A stretch of DNA of 64,000 bases from Bradyrhizobium sp. CB1717 (lineage in GTDB: Bacteria; Pseudomonadota; Alphaproteobacteria; Rhizobiales; Xanthobacteraceae): the NCBI RefSeq assembly GCF_029714325.1, contig NZ_CP121666.1, positions 4,340,001 to 4,404,000 on the forward strand. Direction: 5' to 3'. Made by a program: the position numbers and the translations under genes. Position 1 is the stretch's first letter; each line of letters opens with the position of its first letter. Shown piece after piece: positions 8,572 to 16,804 of the stretch. Under the pieces are notes generated by a model. That model was not told where the DNA came from. It was given only the letters and a program-made list of their open reading frames with translations, and searched no databases.

Positions 8572-9258
8572 ATGTCGGGTCCGTTGCAGATCGGTCTTCT
8601 GGTTTTTCCCCGCGTCACCCAGCTCGATCTCACCGGTCCGGCGCAGGTCTTCTCCAGCCTGCCCGACGTGAATGTGCATCTGATCTGGAAGCGGATCGAA
8701 TCGGTGCCGAGCGATTCAGTCATCCTGCTGACGCCGACCGTCACCTTTGCCGATTGTCCGCAGCTCGACGTGATCTGTGTACCCGGGGGGTATGGCACCG
8801 ACGAGCTGATGCTCGACGAGGAGGTCCTCGCGTTCCTGCGCGAGCAGGAGAGGGGCGCCAGATACGTCACGTCGGTCTGCACCGGCTCGCTCGTGCTGGG
8901 TGCCGCCGGCCTGTTGCAGGGATATCGCGCGGCGACGCACTGGACGGCCGTCGATGCCCTGCCGTTCTTCGGCGCCTCGATCTCGCGGGAGCGGGTGTGC
9001 ATCGATCGCAATCGCATCACAGGCGGCGGCATCACGGCGGGAATCGATTTCGCGCTCACGCTGGTCTCGATGCTCCGGGGCCGCGCCGCCGCCGAGATGA
9101 TCCAGCTCCGCATGGAATACAATCCCGCGCCACCGTTTGAGGCCGGCTCGCCGGATACGGCGCCGGCCGCGATCGTCGCGGCGATGCAGGAGCGCGTGGC
9201 GCCGTCGCAGGCGCGGCGGCTGGAGTTCGTCAGGAAGGCCGTGGGTCAACGGGGATAG
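8572..9258 (+). CDS. inhA: isonitrile hydratase (DJ-1/PfpI superfamily)
   Basis: 228 residues, exactly the size known for Pseudomonas isonitrile hydratase, which converts isonitriles to N-substituted formamides. From memory it follows that enzyme closely: LQIGLLVFP..TQLDLTGPAQVF, the nucleophile elbow YVTSVCTGSLVLGAAGLL with Cys103, TGGGITAGIDFALTL, and the C-terminal PAPPFEAGSPDTAPA. No signal peptide, so cytoplasmic. Start ATG 8572 fits the family N-terminus; ATG 8557 would add five residues. Divergently transcribed from the GlxA-type regulator, 92 bp between starts. Confidence 0.9.
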   Translation: MSGPLQIGLLVFPRVTQLDLTGPAQVFSSLPDVNVHLIWKRIESVPSDSVILLTPTVTFADCPQLDVICVPGGYGTDELMLDEEVLAFLREQERGARYVTSVCTGSLVLGAAGLLQGYRAATHWTAVDALPFFGASISRERVCIDRNRITGGGITAGIDFALTLVSMLRGRAAAEMIQLRMEYNPAPPFEAGSPDTAPAAIVAAMQERVAPSQARRLEFVRKAVGQRG

Positions 9259-9305
9259 CGCAGGTCATCGCCGACAAGCGTCGCGATGCTGAAACGGAGG
9301 GGGCA

Positions 9306-10567
9306 ATGGCGCCTTGTCGTGTTGGAGAGTTGCGGTTGTGGCAGCGGCGGCTTTGCCGGTTGAGCCTGGCTCTTGTCCTGGCGCTGGGGCCGCTCGCGCT
9401 GATTGCGCGAAGCGCGGCCGCCGAGTTCTCCGGCGGGCTGATCAGGATCGGCATCGTCAGGCCGGACCGTTGTCGGACCTCGCCGGACCCGGCTCGGTCG
9501 TCGCCGCAAGGCTGGCCGTCGAGGATTTCCAGAAGACGTCGCCGGGGCTGAAGGTCGACATCGTCATTGCCGATCATCAGAACAAGCCTGATATCGGCGC
9601 CCAGGTGGTGCGCAAATGGTTCGACGTTGACGGCGTCGACATGGTGGCCGACGTCGGCAACTCGGCGGTGGCGCTCGCGATCCAGTCGATCGCGCGCGAC
9701 AAGAACAGGATCGTCATCTATTCGGCGGTCGGGACCACCGATATCGGCGGCAAGCAATGTTCGCGCACTGGCCTGATGTGGCTGCACGACAACTACAACC
9801 TGGTCGCAGGATCCGTTCGCAGGCTGGTGTCGCAGGGCTACGACAGCTGGTTCTTCATCGCGGCCGATTATGCGTTCGGGCGCAACATGGTGGAGGTGTC
9901 GCAGCGCGTGCTGGCTGCGGCCGGCGCCAAATCGCTCGGCGCGGTCTTTCACCCGCTCGGCAATGCCGACTACAGCTCGTTCCTGCTGCAGGCCCAGGCC
10001 TCGAAGGCGAAGGTCGTCGCCTTCGCCAATGCCGGCGAGCAGCTTGTGACCTCGATGAAGCAGTGGAACGAGTTCGGAATGACGACGGGGCCGCAGAAGC
10101 CGGTCGCCGAGCTGATGTTCCTGACCGACGTCCACGCCATGGGCGTCGAAACGGCGAAGGGACTGACCACGGTCACGGCCTGGTACTGGAATCTGAATGA
10201 GGAGACGCGCGCCTTCGCCGAGCGGTTCTTCAAGCTGCACAAGGCGATGCCGACCGCGCCACAGGCCGCCGTCTATTCCGCCGTGCTGCAATATCTAAAG
10301 GCCGTAGCTGCGGCCGGAACGGACGAGACGAACGCCGTGCTGGAGAAGATGCGCGCGATACCGGTGGACGACTTCTATGCCCGGGGAGCGCGGCTGCGCG
10401 CCGACAACAAGCTCGTGCACGATTTCTATCTGGTCGAGGTCAAGCAGCCCGCGGACGTCAAAACCCCCTGGGACTACTACAAGGTCGTCGAGAAGATACC
10501 GGCCGAGGACGCCTATCTTCCCCTGAGCCAAAGCGAATGCCCGCTGCTCGAGGTGTCGGGAAACTAG
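9306..10567 (+). pseudogene. branched-chain amino acid-type ABC substrate-binding protein, frameshifted near N-terminus
   Basis: A Peripla_BP_6 (LivJ-like) binding protein read in two frames. GGAGGGGGCA precedes ATG 9306, which opens a frame with a clear signal peptide (LSLALVLALGPLALIARSAAA) and the first strand GGLIRIGIV. At about 9459 the homology moves to another frame, which continues AGPLSDLAGPGSVVAARLAVEDF through to the stop at 10567 (YAFGRNM, TAWYWNLNEETRAFAERF). Family members have about three codons between the two parts where only two nt remain, so a net loss of about 7 nt is the simplest reading. Unless this is a sequencing error, no full-length secreted product is made. No permease or ATPase genes are adjacent. 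Confidence 0.8.
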
Positions 10568-10606
10568 CGGCGGCCGGAGGCCGGCGAGGGAGCCGGTGGC
10601 GAATGC

Positions 10607-10630
10607 CCCTCAGCCGTATTCCTCGCCGAT
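10607..10630. repeat. 24-bp direct repeat, right copy
   Basis: Second copy of the repeat at 7507-7530, same orientation. It covers the last six codons and stop of the 85-residue gene on the complement strand. Confidence 0.7.
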
Positions 10631-10867
10631 GCCGTATTCCTTGTAGATCTCCAGCGGATCCATATCCGGAAACAGGCGGCATTTGGCCTGGGCGAGGTGC
10701 AGGCTCACCGCTGCCGGCTCCTTGCCGTTCGCGAGCATCTTGCGGATGTCCTCCATATGCGCGCTCGGCTGGTGCTTCGGCGCGAGCTGCTCCAGCGCGA
10801 CCAGCGCGGTCGCGAGGGCCTCGGTCAGAACCCATTCGTCGTGGCCCGTGATTCCCTTCTTCGGCAT
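10610..10867 (-). CDS. hypothetical protein (85 aa)
   Basis: No named family recognised. The protein (MPKKGITGHDEWVLTEALA ... DMDPLEIYKEYGIGEEYG) is acidic, mostly helical-looking, with no signal peptide or membrane segment. Length and even codon use suggest a real gene. Its 3' end is repeated at 7507-7530. Confidence 0.7.
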   Translation of the reverse strand: MPKKGITGHDEWVLTEALATALVALEQLAPKHQPSAHMEDIRKMLANGKEPAAVSLHLAQAKCRLFPDMDPLEIYKEYGIGEEYG

Positions 10868-11144
10868 CGGCAGACCCCAGATATGGCGGCGCTGCCCAGT
10901 CTAACGCGACTTCCGCCAAATCGCCATTGAGCCGTCGCGGACGGCCCGCTTCCGGCAGGCGGTCCTTGCAATATGGCGGCTCGTGGCAAAAAGGCGGCAA
11001 GTTGCAGGACCGTGGTATCTTTGTTGAAACAATCTTGGCGTAGACGGGCGTCTGCACGCGATCCAGTCCGGTAGTTCCGGTCTGGGTCCGCTGATCCCGT
11101 ACCCGCACACGATCCGGTTGCGCACCCTCAAGGCTCAAGCCAGC

Positions 11145-11519
11145 ATGGTCTTTCTCAGCTTCGTCTACCGCTTCGTCACCAACTTCGCGTTCATGGCGGT
11201 GGTCTATTTCAGCCTGAATTTCATGGAGAAGTATCCGAACCGGGCGATCCTCGCGATCCTGGTGCTGGTCTATGCCGGCATGCGTGCCGCCTCGACGCTG
11301 CGTGCGTTCTACTTCTTCCAGAAGATCGAGAAGCTGGAGGCCGAGACGAAGCGGCTTCAGGCCCCGATCAACGACGGCTCGGGCGGAACCAATGCGCGCA
11401 AGCAGGTCGTTGCCGACGTCGCCCGGCTGCGCCGCGACGGCGAGCTCAAGTCCTATATGGACCTGTTCTTCCTGGCGCTGATAGTGCTGCTCTGCGTCGC
11501 CGCGATCATGCGGCAATAG
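11145..11519 (+). CDS. small membrane protein with coiled middle part (124 aa)
   Basis: Function unknown. Hydrophobic segments are at about residues 5-25 (FVYRFVTNFAFMAVVYFSLNF), 33-48 (AILAILVLVYAGMRAAS) and the C-terminus (LFFLALIVLLCVAAIMRQ). A charged helical stretch (FQKIEKLEAETKRLQAP) lies between and could form a short coiled coil. ATG 11145 is preferred over a TTG 27 nt upstream because the hydrophobic N-terminus begins there. Confidence 0.75.
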   Translation: MVFLSFVYRFVTNFAFMAVVYFSLNFMEKYPNRAILAILVLVYAGMRAASTLRAFYFFQKIEKLEAETKRLQAPINDGSGGTNARKQVVADVARLRRDGELKSYMDLFFLALIVLLCVAAIMRQ

Positions 11520-11524
11520 CCGCT

Positions 11525-12802
11525 TCAGGCGCGCTTCTTCACGCTGGTCGCGACGCGGGTCGGGCGGGGCTTGGCCTGCGCGGCATGCTTGGGGGCGACA
11601 GGCGCCGCACGCGCCGTCCGGGCAGCGTGTGGCTTGACGGCCTTGCCCTTTGCAGCCTTGTCCTTGCCTGCGCGGGGCGTCTCGGCCGCCATGGCCATCC
11701 GCGTCGCGGCGCGCCGCGACAGGGTCGTGGAGAGCAGCACCTCGACCGAGCCCTCCGGAATCGAGAAGAGATCGTGGCCGGGCACGGGCAGGGTGGATGC
11801 GATATCCGTTTGCCCCTTGGTCCGGCGCGGCAGCAGCGGCTGGTGCTCGGTCTGCGCATTGAGGTCGGCCAGCGCGGGCGCCGGCAGCGTCCGGGTCTCG
11901 GTGAACACGAAATTCGGAACGGCCGGCCAGCGGGCGATCGGCGTCGTCTCGGTCGGCGGATGCAGCAGCCATTCCACCGGCGTGGTCGGCGTTGCCGGCC
12001 GGTCAGGGGTCGCCGGCACCACATGCACGATGCGATAGCCACGCGCCTTGAGGTCGCGGATGATTTTCGGCAGCGCTGCAACCGTCCGCGCCTGGATGTC
12101 GTGCAACAGCAGGATGCCCTTGCCCTTGGCCTCCAGCCGCTGGATCGCGAGCTGGTAGACGCGATCGGACGACACATGCCGCCAGTCGTCGGCCGGGAAA
12201 TCGGCGCTCCAGACCTGGATGCCGCGCGAGATCAGATAGTTCTCGACACCCTCGGCGCGCATCAGGCCGGGAATGCGGAAGAACGGCGCGAGTTTTGACG
12301 GATCGGTCATCGCGGCCGAGGTCCACTCGATGCCGCCGTTGATCTCGGGCTCGTATTTCTCGACCGGCATCCGGTCGAACGTCAGCGGATGGCTCATGCT
12401 GTGGGTGCCGACGGTGTGTCCCGCCGCCACCAGCTTGCGCACGCCTTCCGGGTTCGCCTTGGCCTGCTGGCCGATGATGAAGAAGGTCGCCTTGATGCAC
12501 TCGTCGTCGAGCATCTTGAGGACCTGGTTGGAATATTTCGGCAGCGGACCGTCGTCGAAGGTCAGGACGACCTCGTGGTCTTTCAGGGGCAGCGTCTCGC
12601 GGTACTGCATGGTGCCGATGCGCGGATGCTCGCGCGGATCGACCACGAGAGTGCGGGACGTCCCGAGCGCGTCCGGGTGGCCGGGGCAGTCGGCCGCATA
12701 GGCTGCCGGTGCGCCCACGGTCAGCAAACCCAGACACAGGACGATCCACGATCGCGTCCGAACCACAACGCTACTTCCGATCATGAATCCCGTCTGCCTC
12801 AT
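11525..12802 (-). CDS. polysaccharide deacetylase (NodB domain) with long basic C-terminal tail
   Basis: 425-residue exported carbohydrate esterase-4 protein. A signal peptide occupies residues 1-37 (SWIVLCLGLLTVGAPAAYA). The NodB core shows TFDDGP at 81-86, the metal histidines in THSMSHP, PFFRIPG and the late LLLHDIQ. It probably removes N-acetyl groups from a surface polysaccharide or peptidoglycan in the periplasm. After about residue 265 comes a proline-rich linker and a Lys/Ala/Arg-rich tail (AGKDKAAKGKAVKPHAARTA), which could bind acidic polymers. ATG 12784 is an alternative start. A shorter paralogue follows in the same direction. Confidence 0.9.
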   Translation of the reverse strand: MRQTGFMIGSSVVVRTRSWIVLCLGLLTVGAPAAYAADCPGHPDALGTSRTLVVDPREHPRIGTMQYRETLPLKDHEVVLTFDDGPLPKYSNQVLKMLDDECIKATFFIIGQQAKANPEGVRKLVAAGHTVGTHSMSHPLTFDRMPVEKYEPEINGGIEWTSAAMTDPSKLAPFFRIPGLMRAEGVENYLISRGIQVWSADFPADDWRHVSSDRVYQLAIQRLEAKGKGILLLHDIQARTVAALPKIIRDLKARGYRIVHVVPATPDRPATPTTPVEWLLHPPTETTPIARWPAVPNFVFTETRTLPAPALADLNAQTEHQPLLPRRTKGQTDIASTLPVPGHDLFSIPEGSVEVLLSTTLSRRAATRMAMAAETPRAGKDKAAKGKAVKPHAARTARAAPVAPKHAAQAKPRPTRVATSVKKRA

Positions 12803-12941
12803 GCGATTGCCGCCATAGTAGGTCGGAGACGCCTGGAAACGGTTCAGCCGCCATACCCTTGCATCATTGCATGCCGTAGCATGAACAGAGTGTTAATAGG
12901 GCCAAAATCACCCCATTTTGCGCCGCCGTGACATTCCAGCA

Positions 12942-13748
12942 TCAGCGCGCATCGGCGCTTTTCTGTGACGTGCCCGCCGGGGCCACGTGAACCACCCGAA
13001 ACCCGTTCTGCTTCAGATACCGCAGGAAGGCCGGCATGATCGCCGCCGTGCGCGCCTTCGGATCGTGGAAGAGGATGATACCCTTGCCGCTCGCAGCGAG
13101 GCGCTCGGTGACCAGCTTCAATTCCTGCTCCGGCGTCATCTCGTTCCAGTCGCTGGCCCAGAGATCGGCCCCGAACACGACGATGCCGCGCGATTGCAGC
13201 AGGTCGAGTTGTCCTTGCGTCGCTTCGAAATAGGGGAAGCGGAAGAACGGCGTCGAGGGCGTCGTCGTCGAGACCCCGTGCAGCGCCATCTCGTCGGCTG
13301 CGATGCCGCGGTCGATCTCGCTCCTGGCCTTGTCGAACGGGATCCGCGCCATGAATGGATGCGAGAAGGTGTGATGGCCGATGGTATGGCCTTCGCGCGC
13401 GATGCGCTTGACCATCTCGGGGTGCTCGGAGGCGTGCAGGCCGATCAGGAAGAACGTCGCGCGCACGCATTCCTGCGCCAGCGCCGCCAGCACCTTCGAC
13501 GTCGTCGGCGGATGCGGGCCATCGTCGAAGGTCAGCACGACCTCGTGATCAGCCAGCGCCAGCGTCTGCGGGAAGCTCTTCAGGCCGACGCGCGGCGTGG
13601 CCTTGGCATCGACGCTCAGGATGCGCGACGTGCCGAGCGCGTCCTTGCGCGGGCACTCGGCGGCATTCGCCGAGCCCATGCCGGTGAGGGCCGCAAGGAC
13701 CGCGCCCGCCGACATCGATGTCCATTTCCGCCGAAGCATCTTTGCCAT
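12942..13748 (-). CDS. polysaccharide deacetylase (NodB domain)
   Basis: 268-residue paralogue of the gene at 11525-12802, with the same layout minus the basic tail. Signal peptide to about residue 30 (MSAGAVLAALTGMGSANA), then AECPRKDALGTSRILSVD (the same pre-domain motif as its paralogue), TFDDGPHPP, HHTFSHPF, PFFRFPYF and IILFHDPKA. All catalytic CE4 motifs are present. In-frame ATG at 13739 is an alternative start. It is upstream of the longer paralogue, 140 nt apart, so the pair arose by tandem duplication. Confidence 0.9.
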   Translation of the reverse strand: MAKMLRRKWTSMSAGAVLAALTGMGSANAAECPRKDALGTSRILSVDAKATPRVGLKSFPQTLALADHEVVLTFDDGPHPPTTSKVLAALAQECVRATFFLIGLHASEHPEMVKRIAREGHTIGHHTFSHPFMARIPFDKARSEIDRGIAADEMALHGVSTTTPSTPFFRFPYFEATQGQLDLLQSRGIVVFGADLWASDWNEMTPEQELKLVTERLAASGKGIILFHDPKARTAAIMPAFLRYLKQNGFRVVHVAPAGTSQKSADAR

Positions 13749-13831
13749 TGCGCTTGCAGTTGCCTTGTGGGTATTGCCTGAACCATCAGCTCAGACCACT
13801 CGTTCCAACCTGTCAAACGGCGAGGCGCACC

Positions 13832-15253
13832 ATGGATGAACATATGGACGGTGCCCCATCCGCCGCGGATTCGGTACTCGACCACGTGCCGATGCGCAAT
13901 GAAGACGGCGAAATTCGGCACGAATTCGTCGAGGAAATCGCGCACGCGATCGAAGCCGGGGACAGCGCTGCGCTGCGGGCCTGCGTGGCCGAGCTGCACG
14001 AGGCCGACCTCGGCGACCTGATCGGCGCTCTCGCGCCCGACGACCGCGTCCGCCTGGTCGAGCTCACGGGGCGCGACTTCGACTTCTCGGCGCTGAACGA
14101 GGTCGACGAAGCCGTGCGCGAGGAGATCCTCGAGGAGCTGCCGCCGGAGACGGTCGCCGAAGGCGTCCGCGAGCTCGAATCCGACGACGCGGTCGAGCTG
14201 CTGGAGACCCTCGACCAGGACGAGCAGGAGGAGATCCTCGAGAAGCTGCCGCTGCAGGAGCGCGTCGCGCTCGAGCGCAGCCTGCTGTATCCGGAGAATT
14301 CCGCCGGCCGCCGCATGCAGACCGAGTTCATCGCCGTGCCCCAGGATTTCACCGTCGGGCAGGCGATCGACTACATGCGCGAGACGCCGGATCTGCCCGA
14401 CCGCTTCTACGAGATCTACGTCGTCGACAAGGACCAGCATTGGCAGGGCGCGGTCCCGCTCGACGTGCTGTTGCGCGCGCGCCGCCCGGTGCCGCTCACC
14501 GAGCTGACCGACGAGGACCGCCGCCGCGTCTCCGTCCTGGAGGACCAGGAGGAGGTGGCGCGCATGTTCGGCAAGTACAATCTGGTCGCAGCTCCCGTGC
14601 TCGACACCCAGGACCGCCTCGTCGGCGTCATCACCGTCGACGACGTCGTCGACGTCATCGAGGAGGAGGCCGACGAGGACCTCAAGGCGCTCGGCGGCGT
14701 CACCAGCGACGAAGAGCTGTCGGACACGTTCCTCACCATCGCCCGCGGCCGTTTCAACTGGCTGCTGGTGAACCTCGCCACCGCGTTCCTGGCGTCGTCC
14801 GTGCTCGGCCTGTTCGAGGGGCAGCTCGAGAAGATGGTCGCGCTCGCGGTGCTGGCTCCGATCGTGGCGAGCCAGGGCGGCAATGCCGCGACCCAGACCA
14901 TGACGGTCGCGGTGCGCGCGCTCGCGACCCGCGAGCTCGGCTCCTCCAACGCCTGGCGCGTGGTGCTGCGCGAGACGCTGGTCGGTCTCGTCAACGGCCT
15001 TGCCTTCGCCGTCATCACGGGCATCGCGGCGGTCGCCTGGTTCAAGATTCCCGGCCTCGGCATCGTCATCGGGCTCGCCATCATCTGCAACCTCGTCGCT
15101 GGCGCGCTCGGCGGCATCCTGATCCCGATGGCGCTCGAACGCGTCAGGGCCGACCCGGCGGTGGCGTCGGGCACCTTCGTCACCACGGTGACGGACGTGG
15201 TCGGCTTCTTCTCCTTCCTCGGGATTGCGACGCTCTGGTTCGGGTTGAAGTAG
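13832..15253 (+). CDS. mgtE: magnesium transporter MgtE
   Basis: 473-residue Mg2+ channel with the standard order: acidic MgtE N domain (residues 20-145, several LEELPPETVAEG/LDQDEQEEILEKLP repeats), two CBS domains (about 150-275) and five C-terminal membrane helices with the pore signature PIVASQGGNAATQT. The acidic N and CBS domains sense cytosolic Mg2+ and close the pore. ATG 13832 has GAGG eight nt upstream; the frame extends farther 5' but that part overlaps the divergent deacetylase gene. Confidence 0.96.
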   Translation: MDEHMDGAPSAADSVLDHVPMRNEDGEIRHEFVEEIAHAIEAGDSAALRACVAELHEADLGDLIGALAPDDRVRLVELTGRDFDFSALNEVDEAVREEILEELPPETVAEGVRELESDDAVELLETLDQDEQEEILEKLPLQERVALERSLLYPENSAGRRMQTEFIAVPQDFTVGQAIDYMRETPDLPDRFYEIYVVDKDQHWQGAVPLDVLLRARRPVPLTELTDEDRRRVSVLEDQEEVARMFGKYNLVAAPVLDTQDRLVGVITVDDVVDVIEEEADEDLKALGGVTSDEELSDTFLTIARGRFNWLLVNLATAFLASSVLGLFEGQLEKMVALAVLAPIVASQGGNAATQTMTVAVRALATRELGSSNAWRVVLRETLVGLVNGLAFAVITGIAAVAWFKIPGLGIVIGLAIICNLVAGALGGILIPMALERVRADPAVASGTFVTTVTDVVGFFSFLGIATLWFGLK

Positions 15254-15283
15254 GCGGCGGTTTGGGGCGCCGCGCTCTCTGCA

Positions 15284-15368
15284 CGTCATTGCGAGCGCAG
15301 CGAAGCAATCCAGAATCCCCGCGGTGGCAGTCTGGATTGCTTCGTCGCAAGAGCTCCTCGCAATGACG
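15284..15368. repeat. dispersed palindromic repeat, family 1, copy 1
   Basis: An 85-bp element with outer arms CGTCATTGCGAG and CTCGCAATGACG and inner arms GAAGCAATCCAGA / TCTGGATTGCTTCG. Related copies at 19125-19204, 44820-44906 and 46742-46827. It can fold into one long hairpin and sits in the gap after mgtE. Confidence 0.85.
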
Positions 15369-15499
15369 CGGGCGGGCAGCTGGGCCCCTCACTTTCATGC
15401 TCCGGGTACGCTGCGCCGCGTCCGGGGCACGAGACCTCCTATCTTTAATCCGAACTTAAGCGACCTGCCGCATCATCGCCTGCGCTTGGGGGAATGGAC

Positions 15500-15796
15500 A
15501 TGCGGTTGCGGCTGAAGGCGGACGGACGGATCGTCGAGTTGCGGGACGGACAGGAATTTCCGGTCCAGCCGGCAGCCAATGCCGCACCGAGCGAGGCCTC
15601 TTCGCTCGCGGTGCGCGACCTGCGGCGACGCGCCTGCCTGACCCAGATGGAGTTTGCCGCCAAGCTCGGCGTTCCCGTCGAGACCATCCGCAACTGGGAG
15701 CAGGGCAAGCGCGCCCCGCGCGGCCCGGCGCGCGCGCTGCTCGCGGTGATCGCGCACGCGCCCGACACCGTGTTCCAGGCGCTCGCCAAGGTCTGA
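15500..15796 (+). CDS. XRE-type helix-turn-helix DNA-binding protein
   Basis: 98-residue protein with a C-terminal HTH (residues 38-90: VRDLRRRACLTQMEFAAKLG then VPVETIRNWEQGKRAPRGPA), the arrangement seen in antitoxin-like NadS/HigA regulators. The N-terminal 35 residues (LRLKADGRIVELRDGQEFPV) form a beta-rich extension. GGGGGA is 8 nt before ATG 15500; the in-frame ATG at 15494 is too close to it. No toxin gene is visible beside it. Confidence 0.85.
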   Translation: MRLRLKADGRIVELRDGQEFPVQPAANAAPSEASSLAVRDLRRRACLTQMEFAAKLGVPVETIRNWEQGKRAPRGPARALLAVIAHAPDTVFQALAKV

Positions 15797-15936
15797 GGCC
15801 TGACGTCAAGGCTTCGCGCGAACCTCCTGTTAGCATTGCCCTGAATATCCGTCCCGCTGGCACTGACGTCCGTTGGCAACCATCACGGGCAAGGTCCATA
15901 ATGTCGGCCGGGGCTGCGTGACAGAGAGGATTCCTC

Positions 15937-16755
15937 ATGCTGTTCGTCGAGGCCAATGGCGCAAGGATCCCGGCGATCGGGCTCGGGACCTGGGAACTGG
16001 AAGGGCGCACCTGCGCCCGTGTGGTCGAGCAGGCGCTGCGGCTCGGCTATCGCCACATCGACACCGCCCAGGTGTACGACAATGAGCGCGAGGTCGGCGA
16101 CGGCTTGCGCGCCTCAGGCGTGCGCCGTGACGAGATCTTCCTGACCACCAAAGTCTGGACCAACCATTTCGCGCCCCACGACCTCGAGCGCTCGGTCAAG
16201 GAGAGCCTCGCGCGCCTGCGGCTTCCCTCAGTGGATCTGCTGCTGCTGCACTGGCCCAATCCGCACGTGCCGCTGTCGGAGACGCTTGGCGCGCTGTCGC
16301 ATGCGAAGCGCATGGGGCTGACCCGCCACATCGGGGTCTCCAACTTCACGGTGGCGTTGATCGAGCAGGCGGTGGCGCTGTCATCAGAGCCGCTGGTCTG
16401 CAACCAGGTCGAATTCCATCCTTATCTCGACCAGGCGAAGGTGAGGGCGGCCTGCGACCAGCACGGCCTCGCACTGGTTGCCTACAGTCCCATTGCCAAG
16501 GGCCGCATCAAGTCCGACCAGACCCTCGTCGCCATCGGCCGCGCGCATCGCAAGACGCCGGCGCAAGTCTGCCTGCGCTGGCTGCTGCAACAGAATGTCG
16601 CTGCGATCCCGCGCACCTCGCGCGTCGAACGCCTGTCGGAGAATATCAATATCTTCGATTTCGAGCTCTCCGACGACGAGATGGTGCAGATCGCCGCGCT
16701 GGCCAGCCCCAGGGGCCGGCTGACCGATTTCGGCTTCGCGCCGAAATGGGATTGA
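15937..16755 (+). CDS. aldo/keto reductase (DkgB-like)
   Basis: 272-residue NADPH-dependent carbonyl reductase with a TIM-barrel fold. The catalytic set is present: Asp and Tyr in HIDTAQVYDNER, Lys in FLTTKVW and His in LLLLHWPNP. Cofactor-site residues appear in the C-terminal IPRTSRVERLSENI. Length and motifs match 2,5-diketo-D-gluconate reductase-type enzymes, but members accept many aldehydes. GAGAGG lies upstream of ATG 15937. Confidence 0.93.
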   Translation: MLFVEANGARIPAIGLGTWELEGRTCARVVEQALRLGYRHIDTAQVYDNEREVGDGLRASGVRRDEIFLTTKVWTNHFAPHDLERSVKESLARLRLPSVDLLLLHWPNPHVPLSETLGALSHAKRMGLTRHIGVSNFTVALIEQAVALSSEPLVCNQVEFHPYLDQAKVRAACDQHGLALVAYSPIAKGRIKSDQTLVAIGRAHRKTPAQVCLRWLLQQNVAAIPRTSRVERLSENINIFDFELSDDEMVQIAALASPRGRLTDFGFAPKWD

Positions 16756-16804
16756 GGGGAGACCGCGGTATGCTAACAGCAGGGCGGCAACCCAAGACCG
16801 GGCG

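Noticed and set aside
13616..15289. 557-codon frame on - strand across mgtE
   Set aside because: Shadow of mgtE caused by high GC third positions.
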